Of a stretch of 36,009 bases of DNA, positions 6,818 to 15,599 are shown piece by piece. Below the pieces are notes generated by a model. That model was given only the letters and a program-made list of their open reading frames with translations, was not told the DNA's origin and searched no databases. A program made the position numbers and the translations under genes. This DNA is from DASQDN01 sp035630195 (GTDB taxonomy: Bacteria; Acidobacteriota; Terriglobia; Bryobacterales; Bryobacteraceae), in contig DASQLD010000685.1 in assembly GCA_035630195.1 (NCBI GenBank), forward strand, positions 1 through 36,009, given 5' to 3'. Each line of letters begins with the position of its first letter. Position 1 is the first letter of the stretch.

Positions 6818-9754
6818 CTAAAATGTCCGACCGATCGAGAAGCGAAACAATGTGGTCTTCTCGACGAACGGAGTTGGTGTACCGAACCGGAGAACGGCTT
6901 CGGCGAATGTGGCTTGATTCGGAAAAAGGGAACGATCCGCCACAACCGGCGGCTGTAACAACATTCGAGCCCTTAATGGATTGTACGCATAATAGAGCCG
7001 GAATGGCGCGTTTACCACCGGCATCATTACCTGAAGCTCCACTCCGGTGGAAGCGCGAACGTCCTGAGTACCAGGCGCAATCCTTGCTTGCGGACTGAAG
7101 CCGGCCTGCGGGAATATCCCGTTTAGTTCATTTACGCGCGTTGGGTTCAACCGAAGCTGGTTCACACGCGAGATCTTGTTGACGCCGGCATCGAAGAACC
7201 CGGCAACAATGACGGGACCGAAGATTGGGATGCGGTATTCGAAATTCACCACTCCCTGGGTGTCGCCTCCGGGGAAGATGAGCTGATAGATCGGAATCTG
7301 TTGCGTTACCGGAACGATCACTTGCTGACCGTTGGCATCGATATATTGCTGAGTTCGCGCGCTGCCATCGTTGTTCCGCACGTTGATGGTGGCTTCGCTG
7401 GGAACGTAGGCCATGGGGCTGATCCCCCAAATGTCGAAGCCGCGAATATCGTTCTCACCGCCCATGTAGAAGCGGTTGAACGGAGGAGCCACTTTGCCGC
7501 CGAATCCGCTGACGAACCGGCCCAGTCCATGCATACCGATGACATGGCCTTTCCGGAATCCAGAGCGGAAATACTTAAGATCGATCGTAGGCTCGATCAT
7601 GTTCACGTTGCCGCCGAGCGCACTGCCGGCGAACGTGGTCGAGATGAAGATCGATTTACCTCGGGTTGGCGTAATCGGATGGTCTACCGTGTTGTAGCTG
7701 AACGACGGAACTACCTTACTCGTTTTGATACCCTGCAGCGTGCTCGGGCCATCCTGGAAGTTAAGGTAAGTGAAGTAGGTTTTCGAAGCCTCGCTCAGCG
7801 TGGTGATGTTCGATGTGTCGTATCCATAGCTAAGACCGACCCGGGCAAAACTCAGGCGCTTCATCGGATAACTGAGGAACGTGGTGAAGCCGTATCCGTT
7901 CGAAACGTAGTTCAACAGGTTTTCCTTACCGAGCTGATCGAATAGCGGGGCGAGATTACGACCGGATATCAGCGAAACTTCGCGTCCTTGATCGAAGTTG
8001 AAACGTGTTGTGTAGAGGGTGAATCCGGCTTGCATCGGACGATCGAGAAAGTACGGTTCGGTAAAGCCAAACGTCACGTTTCGGATACGATCACCGAGTT
8101 GGGAATCGAGACTTAACGTCTCACCAAGACCGAGGAAATTGTTCGTCGAATACGAGAAGCCGATAAAGCTGCCCGCGATACCCGAGACGCCACCGTTTAA
8201 CTGGATGGAGTTCTTTCCGCGCTCCTTCACCTTCAATGTCAAGTCGACGGTGTTGGTTTTGGTGTCGCGATTGATGGTAGCTGCTTCGTCCTCTTTCAGC
8301 TGTTCAAAGTATCCAAGCTGATTCAGACGAAGAATGCTGATCTCCCACATGCGCGTGTTGAAGACATCCCCTTCGTCAACCAGCAACTCGCGACGGATGA
8401 CCTTGTCACGCGTGGTCGTGTTGCCCGAAAAATCGATGCGACGTACGAAAAACTGCTTACCTTCGTCGACGTTAAACGTGAGATCGATTTTGTCGGTGCC
8501 AGGTAGGGGCTCCGGAACAGGCTCGGGAACGAAGTCGATGTAGCCGAATTCTCCATAAAGCTTCCGGAGGTTCTCCATGCCTTTGCGGAGCTTCGCAGTG
8601 GAGAAGACATCGCCCTCCTCCATCTGGAAGAGCGGCCGCATGAGCGCATCCGGCGTTTTGAAGAGCTTCACACCCACGAAGTTGATCTTGTTGAGGTGAA
8701 ACTGCTTGCCTTCCTCCACCATCAACGTGATATCCGCGCGCTTGCCCGGTTTGTTTGGCTTGAAGAGTGGGATCTTCATGCCGGTTCCGCCGACGTCGCG
8801 CATCTTCATATCGTGCTCGACGACTCGGGCGGTGAAGTAACCCTTCTGCTGATATGCGTCACGCACGCGGTCCTTATCCTCTTCGAGTTTGTTCGCATCG
8901 AAACTCTTGGCGAACATGTTCTCGAAAATGATGGAGTGCGGAATTCCGATCGGATGCAAATTCTTCATCGCGCGGATAACTTCGCGATCGCTGAAGACGC
9001 TGTTCCCTTGAATGTCTATCTCGCCGACCTTGACCTTGGGTCCTTCGTTCACCTTAAAGACAATCTCAAGCGAGGAAGGCGGGATCTGCCGGACATCGGG
9101 CTCGACGGTTGCGAACTGACGGCCGCGCTCGGCGAGGAATTCCTTGAGAACGTTGGACGCGCGCTGAACTTTGTTGGGGTCATACTGCGATTCGACCGAC
9201 AAGCCAACCTTGCGTTCTTTGAAACGGTCGAGGATTTCCGAGGTGGTTACCGACTTGGCGCCCTCATATTTAATAGACCGAACGACGCGTCGCTCCGTGA
9301 GAAGGAAACGAACGATCCAGCCCGTGGGTCCGGGTTCCTTTTCGAGGCGAATGTCATCGAAGCGGGTCGTGTTCCACAGCGCCATGAAATCGCGCTGCAG
9401 TGCTTCTTCGTTGTATTTGTCGCCGCGACGCGTGATGATGAGCGCACGCAATGTATCTTGTGGAACTCGGCGCGACCCTCGAAATTCGATGTCGGCGACA
9501 ACATCCGTGTCCGCGACCGGTTTCGCCGGTTCCGGAGCGGTCTGCGGACGCTCGAACGGTGTCTGCGTTGGTTTTGTGGGCGCCGGTTTAGGCTGGGCCG
9601 GTTCCTGCGACTGCGGAACGGTCTCAAATGGATTCTGAGCCGGCTTCGCCTGAGCCGGGGCCTGCGGAGTTTGTTGAGCCCTAAGTAGTGTTGAAGAAAA
9701 ACCGAGGAAACACAAGAGGAGGGCGTTCAGGCCGTGGAGCCTGTGAAACTTCAT
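6818..9754 (-). CDS. bamA: outer-membrane assembly factor BamA (Omp85), 978 aa
   Basis: BamA folds and inserts beta-barrel proteins into the outer membrane. I chose ATG at 9754, giving MKFHRLHGLNALLLCFLGFSS..RAQ, a proper signal peptide with GGAAAGGAA upstream. An in-frame start 31 codons earlier would put non-signal sequence first. Mature residues about 28-85 are a Pro/Gln-rich linker. POTRA repeats follow: ADIEFRGSRRVPQDTLRALI opens the first, and later ones include IDIQGNSVFSDREVIRAMKN, INFVGVKLFKTPDALMR and IDFSGNTTTRDKVIRRELL. The barrel begins near residue 520 (NSIQLNGGVSGIAGSFIGFSY) and contains FNRFYMGGENDIRGFD, the RGF motif of strand 16-adjacent loop L6. The chain ends FRFSIGRTF with the required C-terminal Phe. 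skp follows 54 bases downstream. Confidence 0.95.
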   Translation of the reverse strand: MKFHRLHGLNALLLCFLGFSSTLLRAQQTPQAPAQAKPAQNPFETVPQSQEPAQPKPAPTKPTQTPFERPQTAPEPAKPVADTDVVADIEFRGSRRVPQDTLRALIITRRGDKYNEEALQRDFMALWNTTRFDDIRLEKEPGPTGWIVRFLLTERRVVRSIKYEGAKSVTTSEILDRFKERKVGLSVESQYDPNKVQRASNVLKEFLAERGRQFATVEPDVRQIPPSSLEIVFKVNEGPKVKVGEIDIQGNSVFSDREVIRAMKNLHPIGIPHSIIFENMFAKSFDANKLEEDKDRVRDAYQQKGYFTARVVEHDMKMRDVGGTGMKIPLFKPNKPGKRADITLMVEEGKQFHLNKINFVGVKLFKTPDALMRPLFQMEEGDVFSTAKLRKGMENLRKLYGEFGYIDFVPEPVPEPLPGTDKIDLTFNVDEGKQFFVRRIDFSGNTTTRDKVIRRELLVDEGDVFNTRMWEISILRLNQLGYFEQLKEDEAATINRDTKTNTVDLTLKVKERGKNSIQLNGGVSGIAGSFIGFSYSTNNFLGLGETLSLDSQLGDRIRNVTFGFTEPYFLDRPMQAGFTLYTTRFNFDQGREVSLISGRNLAPLFDQLGKENLLNYVSNGYGFTTFLSYPMKRLSFARVGLSYGYDTSNITTLSEASKTYFTYLNFQDGPSTLQGIKTSKVVPSFSYNTVDHPITPTRGKSIFISTTFAGSALGGNVNMIEPTIDLKYFRSGFRKGHVIGMHGLGRFVSGFGGKVAPPFNRFYMGGENDIRGFDIWGISPMAYVPSEATINVRNNDGSARTQQYIDANGQQVIVPVTQQIPIYQLIFPGGDTQGVVNFEYRIPIFGPVIVAGFFDAGVNKISRVNQLRLNPTRVNELNGIFPQAGFSPQARIAPGTQDVRASTGVELQVMMPVVNAPFRLYYAYNPLRARMLLQPPVVADRSLFPNQATFAEAVLRFGTPTPFVEKTTLFRFSIGRTF

Positions 9755-10058
9755 GCTAAGGCGAATTCCTTTCCACTCTGCGACTCCATCCAGACGTGGG
9801 CCACGCGCGGCAGGTTTCGCGAGGCACACGAAGAACTGGAGGATCAAATTTCTATTCTAACGAATCGCCACGCGCACGTGACACTATGAACCGACTGAGG
9901 ACGAAGAGACACAAAATTTTACGTCCCACGAGGCTAAACTGTAAGACCTCTTACTCTATCAGAGTATGACAGTGTTGAGATGACGGCCTGAAATTCAGGT
10001 GCAGCGGTTTCGTAGCACGTGCAGCCAGCGCCGTCTGCTCCCCGCCGCGACCACAGCC
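9755..10058. other. intergenic stretch upstream of bamA, nothing recognised
   Basis: This stretch precedes bamA on the minus strand. I see no open frame with a motif, no tRNA and no clear promoter hexamer pair. It includes an AT-rich patch around 9911-9925. The bamA promoter is presumably here. The sequence beyond it (10059-10474) contains gene fossils described separately, and 10475-10729 shows nothing recognisable. Confidence 0.35.
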
Positions 10059-10286
10059 CTGCAAAGCAACCTGCAGGATTCGTGGTCTCCGACACGTATT
10101 CGGCCCAAGGCGCCGAAGTTGACTTGATTGAGACGCGGTCAGAGAAAGGAAAGACCTCATCAGGGCCAAGTCCGTTGCGTTCAAAGCGGGTCGCTAATCA
10201 GTCCGCGCCCGCTTTGCCGTACGCGTCTCTCGGAACGTTCCATTCGTAGGGGCGAACGCAGCGGTGTTAAAGAGCGCGTCGATCAT
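10059..10286 (-). pseudogene. fossil C-terminus of an Oar-like TonB-dependent receptor
   Basis: Reading the minus strand from 10286 gives MIDALFNTAAFAPTNGTF, the typical FNTAAF..P..GTFG segment of acidobacterial Oar-like receptors. The same frame continues past a TAG (10194-10196) to DLALMRSFLSLTASQSSQLR, matching the usual DLSLMKSF.LTE.Q.LQ.R segment. A second frame then reads VNFGALGRIRVGDHE (compare NFG..GRI.S.GDPR), and the first frame supplies RPRILQVALQ (10059-10088), matching the family's terminal PRILQFALK strand. Four family landmarks in the right order across frameshifts and one stop indicate a decayed gene end, not a shadow. The 5' part is absent. The intact receptor elsewhere in the window is a different copy. 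Confidence 0.55.
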
Positions 10287-10310
10287 GGAACCATGGGCCG
10301 CATGATCGAC
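10278..10310. repeat. 10-bp perfect inverted repeat
   Basis: GTCGATCATG (10278-10287) and CATGATCGAC (10301-10310) are perfect inverted copies separated by 13 bases that themselves contain CCATGG. There is no U-tract. It sits at the junction between the two gene fossils, which may mark a rearrangement point, or it may be coincidence. Confidence 0.4.
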
Positions 10311-10351
10311 CACATATCGCCGTCGTCACGGCAGAGAGGGTTCACCCGGTC

Positions 10352-10474
10352 GAGGTCGGATGAAAGTTGCGCGTTGATCTGCTCGGGAGATACATAGATT
10401 AGAGGCAGAAGCGCGCCATGTTGGATCAGTGGCTTACGGGCGTTCGTGCGATCATGCCTGAGTGCCCGGCTCAA
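10352..10474 (-). pseudogene. fossil of a TIGR03437 (Solibacter C-terminal) domain
   Basis: The minus strand encodes KPLIQHGALLPLIYVSPEQI followed by NAQLSSDL. The core at 10352-10405, PLIYVSPEQINAQL, is the hallmark of the TIGR03437 domain found at the C-terminus of many large secreted Solibacter proteins (consensus like PLLYVSPTQINAQVP). The open frame is closed by a stop at 10502-10504 upstream and lacks the preceding NAASF..G..VTIFG-type region and any start with a ribosome site. It is therefore a fragment. It adjoins the TonB receptor fossil, suggesting a small graveyard of unrelated gene ends between bamA and the sugar region. Confidence 0.55.
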
Positions 10475-10729
10475 ATTGCGTGGGATGGCCAGAGCATCAA
10501 ATCAGAAAGGCGGCGATGTCTGTGGCGGTGGGATGCGTCAGAACGCACGCCGAAGATGCTCGAGTTTCCCGGTAGCGCAGTTGAAAACTGTTGTCACCTG
10601 ACCACTGAATTCTATGGATGGTGCTGCGTAGGGCGAAATCCGAAAGACGGCGCTGGTTCCTGAATTAAGGCGGCGGGGAATGCATTCAAGAGCTTTCCCC
10701 GAGGTGCACAGTCATCCGACAAGTCGCCC

Positions 10730-11419
10730 TCATGGGCCTATCGTCCCCGCACCCGTGACCGGAAGCAGGATGACTGTGGCCTGAAGACCCGTGGTGTCGC
10801 TGAAGTGCGTTTTGTTCGCGCCGTAACCGCACGCAAACGTGATCGTGTCGCCTTCCTGCAGGACAATCTGTCCTGAATACTCCGCTACAGGGTTTGCGCC
10901 ATGCGCTTTGTGAAAGCTCGGGTCTCCTCCATACCCTTCAATCTTGGCGCTGAAAAGCGGAGACGCATTGTGGAGCACGTGCACATCCGTGGACGAGAGT
11001 CCGAAATGAATTCCTTCGAATCGAACCGTGATTCGATAAGCGCCGAGTTTCGGCACAATAAAACGAATCAGGCTGTACTGGCCCGAGTTGCTCGCTTCCA
11101 TTGCGACTTGGCCGGCGCGTACGGCCCAACCTTTACGTGACCCATACTGGGTCTCCTTTGTCTTGTTGTAAGCGATGTATGGATAATAGCCGGGCCCCGG
11201 CCCTTTATTTTCGCTGGGGTGCCAGAATCCCGTCGCCCCTACGGTCTCGGTCTGCGTAGAGAGCCGGAACTCCCGCGGGTTTAGCGACGGGGTGGCGGAG
11301 TAACCATATTGCCAAGGACCGTTGGGATTCTTATCGAGCGAAAAATCAGCGGCGACATCAAACGTTGTTTGGGACTGTGCCAGTAAAAAAGGCAGAATAA
11401 CGACACAGATGAGTCGCAT
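10730..11419 (-). CDS. secreted beta-sandwich-like protein, 229 aa
   Basis: ATG at 11419 is preferred because it yields a clean signal peptide (MRLICVVILPFLLAQSQ). The longer frame to 11530 would run across the intergenic operator and into the divergent gene. The mature protein begins TTFDVAADFSLDKNPNGPWQYGY, a pattern common in secreted proteins of Planctomycetes, cyanobacteria and Acidobacteria (DFS...NPNG.W.YGY). It continues with SGQYSLIRFIVPKLGAYRIT, TDVHVLHNASPLFSAKI and LQEGDTITFACGYGANKTHFSDTTGL. These are beta-strand segments resembling a carbohydrate-binding-module-like jelly roll. The ligand is unknown. It is divergent from the first PSCyt gene across a 76-base region carrying the shared operator motif, so it probably belongs to the sugar regulon. 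Confidence 0.75.
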   Translation of the reverse strand: MRLICVVILPFLLAQSQTTFDVAADFSLDKNPNGPWQYGYSATPSLNPREFRLSTQTETVGATGFWHPSENKGPGPGYYPYIAYNKTKETQYGSRKGWAVRAGQVAMEASNSGQYSLIRFIVPKLGAYRITVRFEGIHFGLSSTDVHVLHNASPLFSAKIEGYGGDPSFHKAHGANPVAEYSGQIVLQEGDTITFACGYGANKTHFSDTTGLQATVILLPVTGAGTIGP

Positions 11420-11448
11420 CGGGCTACTCACAGAGTAACAAAACACTG

Positions 11449-11468
11449 ACGACAAAATTGTTGACAAT
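11449..11468 (-). promoter_or_regulatory. putative operator, site A of the shared motif
   Basis: On the plus strand ATTGTTGACAAT (11457-11468) is a perfect inverted repeat with a 2-bp centre. Read on the minus strand, the 20 bases match the site D/C motif TTGTCAACAATATTGATGAC at 16 of 20 positions, including the first 11. A consensus -35 hexamer TTGACA (11461-11466) is embedded, with CGTAAT (11484-11489) 17 bases downstream as a possible -10. That places transcription start at or next to the GTG of the following gene. It lies between divergent genes, as expected for a repressor site. Confidence 0.55.
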
Positions 11469-11495
11469 CGGTTTGCCATATGCCGTAATTGTGTT

Positions 11496-14189
11496 GTGTC
11501 ACCATGCCGCGTGACCCTTTGCGCCTGCATCGGGAGCCTGATTCTTGGGCTTGCGCGCCCGATCTGTGCGGAATCTGAATCCGATCGGGACTTCTTTGAA
11601 GTGAAGGTCCGTCCTTTGCTTGCGAAACATTGCTACACGTGCCACACCGAAGCGCGCGCGGGTGGCCTGCAAATGGACAGTCAGGACGCGATGATGCGCG
11701 GCAGCAAAGATGGACCTGTCCTCGTTCCGGGAAAGCCTGACGAAAGTAAGCTCATCCAAGCCATCCGCTATAAGGATCGAGTCAAAATGCCGCCGTCCGG
11801 CAAACTCGCCGATGATGACATCGCGGCGCTCGTGTCGTGGGTCCGCAGTGGCGCCGTCTGGGGCCATCCCGCACCTCGCTCCAAGGCCAAAGCGACGCAG
11901 TATGTCATCACGCCGGAGGCCCGGGCTTTTTGGTCATTTCAACCGGTGAAACAGCCGCCAGTTCCCGCGGTCAAAGACCGCTCCTGGGCCAGGGCGCCGA
12001 TCGATTCGTTTGTGTTGGCGAGACTCGAGAACGCCGGGCTGAAGCCTGCGCGTCCCGCCGATCGAAGAACCTTGATCCGCCGCGCCACCCTCGATTTGAT
12101 CGGGCTGCCTCCAACGCCGGACGAAGTCGAAGCATTCGAGAAGGACTCCTCGCCGCGGGCTTTCGAGAAAGTAGTTGATCGCCTCCTGGGTTCGCCCCAG
12201 TACGGCGAACGTTGGGGACGGCTCTGGCTCGATGTCGCTCGCTATTCGGACAAGCAGTTGACCGCCGAAGGCGACGGCCCTCTGCCCAACGCGTTCCAGT
12301 ACCGCGATTGGGTGATCCGCGCCTTCAACGAAGACATGCCGTACGACCAGTTCGTCAAAGCTCAGATTGCCGGTGACCTCCTGCCCGAAGCTGCGCGGGC
12401 GAAATATGCCGGTGGCGTCGGATTCTTCTCCTTGAGTCCGAAACCGGAATTTCGCGACGAGCGCGTCGACGCGGCCACACGCGGATTCCTGGGCCTGACG
12501 GTGGCGTGCGCGCAATGCCACGATCATAAGTTCGATCCGATCCCGACGCGTGACTATTACTCATTGCTCGGAGTGCTCGAATCGACCGAAGAAGGTAAAT
12601 TCCCTCTCGCGCCAGCAGATATCGTCGCGGTATACGACAAGCAGAAGAAGGCTCTCGACGAGGAGAAGGCGGCCCTGAACAAATTCCTCGATAACCAGCG
12701 GGAGCAGTTGTTCGATATCTTCGCCCTCCGGACATCGGCCTACGTCATGGCATCGTGGAAAGTTCTCGGACCGGAGAAGAAATCCGTCGCCGAAGTGCTC
12801 GCTGCGACTAACTTCGACAAGACCGTGCTCCAAGGCTGGATTCGCTTCCTCGAACCTGCACGAGAACGCAAATACGAATACCTCTCCGAATGGGTTTCCC
12901 TGCTCCAGGATCCGAACGGTAAGCTGAAAGCCGAACAGTTCGCTGCAAAATTCGAAAATCGAATTCTCGCGGTCCGCAAGGACGAAGTGGAACTGCGTGA
13001 GAAGAACGCAAAGATCAAAGCGCAAGAAAAAGAGGGGGCTATTTCAAAAGCCATCGCGCTCGATCGCGAAAAGTTCTACCTCCTGGCTGACCTTCGAGCA
13101 AAAGCCAGAACCGAGCCACGGAAGAAAGATGCCGGACCTTTCTACTTCTCCGACGATCAGCTCGGCAGTTACATGACGAGCGTGTGGAAAGAGCATTTCG
13201 ACACGTTGCGCGCGAACATAGAACGGTTGACGAAAGCCTTACCCGCCGAATACCCTGCCTACACCATACTTAAGGACAAGGCGAAACCTGAGAATCTTCA
13301 CGTCTACATTCGCGGCAACCAGGACGACCCGGGGGAAGAAGCGCCGCGCCAGTTTCTTGCCATTCTCAGCCCCGGCGAACAGGTTCCGTTCAAGCAGGGC
13401 AGCGGACGCTTGGAGTTGGCCGAAGCGATCGCTACGCCGCAGAATCCGTTAACGGCGCGCGTGATGGTGAACCGGATTTGGATGCATCATTTCGGCGCCG
13501 GCATCGTGCCAACCGCAAGCAATTTCGGGAAACTCGGGGAACCGCCGGTCAATCCGGAGCTTCTTGACTATCTAGCCGGCAGGTTTATCCAAAATGGTTG
13601 GTCGATCAAGAAAATGCATAAGGAGATTATGCTCTCAGGTGTCTACGCCCTGAGTTCCGAGTACTCCGCTGCCAACGCCCAGATCGATCCCGAAAATAAG
13701 CTGTTGTGGCGCGCCAACATCCGGCGCCTCGATGTCGAATCGATGCGCGATTCGATGTTGTTCGTTTCGGGCAAATTGGACAAGACGATGGGCGGTCCGG
13801 CTGTCTCCTTGCACGATGAGAAAAACTTTCGTCGTACGCTCTACGGCGCGATAAGTCGCGCCAAACCGGACCAGTTTCTGCGCTTATTCGATTTCCCGGA
13901 TCCTAATGAGACCAGCGAACGGCGCATCGCGACAAACGTGCCTTTGCAGCAGCTCTACTTCCTGAATAGCCCGCTCATGCAACAACAAGCGGAAATGCTG
14001 GCGCAGCGGTTAAGCGACTACACATCCGACCAGCAGAAGATTAAACAGGCATACTCGCTGCTCTTCAACCGGCCTCCCACACCGCAGGAAATCGAAAAGG
14101 GCGCCGCCTTTGTTACCGCGCAAGGAAACTCCTGGCCAAACTACCTGCAGGTGTTGCTCAGCGCAAATGAATTTCTCTACGTTAACTGA
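11496..14189 (+). CDS. PSCyt1-DUF1549-DUF1553 cytochrome-type protein, 897 aa
   Basis: This exported multidomain protein is typical of Planctomycetes and Solibacter-like Acidobacteria; its substrate is not established. GTG at 11496 (or GTG at 11511) begins a signal peptide (VTLCACIGSLILGLARPICA). PSCyt1 carries the haem motif CYTCH at residues 46-50. DUF1549 (PSCyt2) starts near residue 155 (PIDSFVLARLENAGLKPARP, QYGERWGRLWLDVARYSD) and carries a second CxxCH, CAQCH at 338-342, followed by DHKFDPIPTRDYY. A charged helical middle precedes DUF1553 (PSD1), with NPLTARVMVNRIWMHHFG and NFGKLGEPPVNPELLDYLA, ending LLSANEFLYVN. The DUF1501 partner follows 14 bases later. Both start codons lack a clear Shine-Dalgarno. 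It lies next to operator site A. Confidence 0.9.
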   Translation: MSPCRVTLCACIGSLILGLARPICAESESDRDFFEVKVRPLLAKHCYTCHTEARAGGLQMDSQDAMMRGSKDGPVLVPGKPDESKLIQAIRYKDRVKMPPSGKLADDDIAALVSWVRSGAVWGHPAPRSKAKATQYVITPEARAFWSFQPVKQPPVPAVKDRSWARAPIDSFVLARLENAGLKPARPADRRTLIRRATLDLIGLPPTPDEVEAFEKDSSPRAFEKVVDRLLGSPQYGERWGRLWLDVARYSDKQLTAEGDGPLPNAFQYRDWVIRAFNEDMPYDQFVKAQIAGDLLPEAARAKYAGGVGFFSLSPKPEFRDERVDAATRGFLGLTVACAQCHDHKFDPIPTRDYYSLLGVLESTEEGKFPLAPADIVAVYDKQKKALDEEKAALNKFLDNQREQLFDIFALRTSAYVMASWKVLGPEKKSVAEVLAATNFDKTVLQGWIRFLEPARERKYEYLSEWVSLLQDPNGKLKAEQFAAKFENRILAVRKDEVELREKNAKIKAQEKEGAISKAIALDREKFYLLADLRAKARTEPRKKDAGPFYFSDDQLGSYMTSVWKEHFDTLRANIERLTKALPAEYPAYTILKDKAKPENLHVYIRGNQDDPGEEAPRQFLAILSPGEQVPFKQGSGRLELAEAIATPQNPLTARVMVNRIWMHHFGAGIVPTASNFGKLGEPPVNPELLDYLAGRFIQNGWSIKKMHKEIMLSGVYALSSEYSAANAQIDPENKLLWRANIRRLDVESMRDSMLFVSGKLDKTMGGPAVSLHDEKNFRRTLYGAISRAKPDQFLRLFDFPDPNETSERRIATNVPLQQLYFLNSPLMQQQAEMLAQRLSDYTSDQQKIKQAYSLLFNRPPTPQEIEKGAAFVTAQGNSWPNYLQVLLSANEFLYVN

Positions 14190-14203
14190 CTGAAGGAATG
14201 GTA

Positions 14204-15592
14204 ATGAACCGTCGCGACGCATTGAAGAGTATTGGCAGTGGATTCGGGATGATGGCTTTCGCCCAGATGTTGGGTTCTACTGCGCTGTCTGCCGGGACGG
14301 CGAAACCAGTGGGAACGCACTTCGCTGCCAAAACCAAGCGAGTCATCTTTCTCTTTCTCAACGGCGGACCATCGCAGGTTGACACGTTCGATCCCAAGCC
14401 GGCTCTCGAAAAGTTTCACGGTACGGCCGAACCAGGCTGGGAAAATGGCATACTCGCTCCGGGCAGAATTCACCAAGCAGGGACTTTAATGAAGTCGCCT
14501 TTCCCTTTCAAGAAGTACGGGCAGAGCGGCATCGAAGTAAGCAGTCTTTTTCCCAAGGTTGGAGAATGCATTGACGATGTCTGCGTCGTCCGCTCGATGT
14601 ATAGCGACATTCCCAATCATCCGCAGGGCCTGTTCATGATGAATTGCGGAACGATCGGCGCGGGACGTCCGGCGCTGGGATCGTGGCTGCTCTATGGGCT
14701 GGGTACCGTCAACCAGAATCTTCCCGGTTTCGTCGTGCTGTCTCCCGGATTGCCGATCATGGCGCCCCAGATCTGGAATTCTGCTTTTCTTCCGGCAAGT
14801 TATCAAGGCACGTGGGTCAACACCGAAAAGGCCGATCCGAAGCAACTCATACCGTACATCAAGAACGATCGCATCGATCTGAGCCGCCAGCGGCAGCAGG
14901 TGGACTTGCTTGCGTCCTTGAATCAAGCCCATCTTAAAAAGCAGGGACCGTCTCCGGAACTGGAGGCCACAATTCAGGGAATGGAAACGGCGTTCCATAT
15001 GCAAACCGAGGCTGTGGATGCGTTCGACATAACCAAGGAAAGCGAAGCTACCCGGGAAGCCTACGGCCCGGGAGAGTTCGCGCGCGGTTGCCTGATGTCT
15101 CGAAGACTGATTGAACGCGGTGTGCGGATGGTACAGGTTTATTTCGGAGCCGTCCAACCGTGGGACAGCCACACCGACATCATGGATCATAAGGATCTCG
15201 CCTTGAAAGCGGATCAGCCGATTGCCGCCCTTCTCGCCGACCTCAAAGCCAGAGGACTACTCGAGGACACCCTAGTTATCATCGGTGGCGAGTTCGGAAG
15301 AACGCCGGCAGTGGAGGCGAAAGGCGCCGCCGTCCAAAACGGAAGAGACCACAACACGACGGGTTTTACGATGCTTCTTGCCGGTGGCGGCGTTAAGGGC
15401 GGGACTATCTATGGAGCAACCGACGAGTTAGGGAGACGAGCGGTCGAAAAGCCCGTCCACGTTCACGACTTGCATGCCACCATCCTGCATCTATTCGGAT
15501 TCGATCACACAAAACTGACATATCGATTCAGCGGCCGCGATTTCCGGTTGACCGACGTCTCCGGGACGGTTATCCAGGGCATTATTGCCTGA
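14204..15592 (+). CDS. DUF1501 protein, Tat-exported, 462 aa
   Basis: DUF1501 proteins have an alkaline-phosphatase/sulfatase-like fold and nearly always accompany PSCyt/DUF1549/DUF1553 genes; the reaction is unknown. ATG 14204 is chosen because AAGGA lies six to seven bases upstream, while ATG 14198 touches that site. The N-terminus NRRDALKSIGSGFGMMAFAQ resembles a twin-arginine signal. Family motifs are VIFLFLNGGPSQVDTFDPKP (about residues 45-64), GEFGRTP and GRDHNTTGFTMLLAGGGVKG (about residues 360-405), then TIYGATDELG and VHDLHATILHLFGFD. It is separated from the preceding gene by only 14 bases and is followed almost immediately by the FucP-like transporter, so all three are likely one operon. 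Confidence 0.9.
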   Translation: MNRRDALKSIGSGFGMMAFAQMLGSTALSAGTAKPVGTHFAAKTKRVIFLFLNGGPSQVDTFDPKPALEKFHGTAEPGWENGILAPGRIHQAGTLMKSPFPFKKYGQSGIEVSSLFPKVGECIDDVCVVRSMYSDIPNHPQGLFMMNCGTIGAGRPALGSWLLYGLGTVNQNLPGFVVLSPGLPIMAPQIWNSAFLPASYQGTWVNTEKADPKQLIPYIKNDRIDLSRQRQQVDLLASLNQAHLKKQGPSPELEATIQGMETAFHMQTEAVDAFDITKESEATREAYGPGEFARGCLMSRRLIERGVRMVQVYFGAVQPWDSHTDIMDHKDLALKADQPIAALLADLKARGLLEDTLVIIGGEFGRTPAVEAKGAAVQNGRDHNTTGFTMLLAGGGVKGGTIYGATDELGRRAVEKPVHVHDLHATILHLFGFDHTKLTYRFSGRDFRLTDVSGTVIQGIIA

Positions 15593-15599
15593 TCCGATC

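Noticed and set aside
8696..9688. 330-codon plus-strand open frame
   Set aside because: Antisense to bamA POTRA coding sequence, no motif or ribosome site; shadow frame.
9755..9847. 31-residue N-terminal extension of bamA
   Set aside because: Internal ATG at 9754 gives a proper signal peptide and has a purine-rich site upstream; the extension would bury the signal peptide.
11420..11530. 37-residue N-terminal extension of the 229-residue secreted protein
   Set aside because: It would cross the operator region and overlap the divergent gene start, and displaces the signal peptide.
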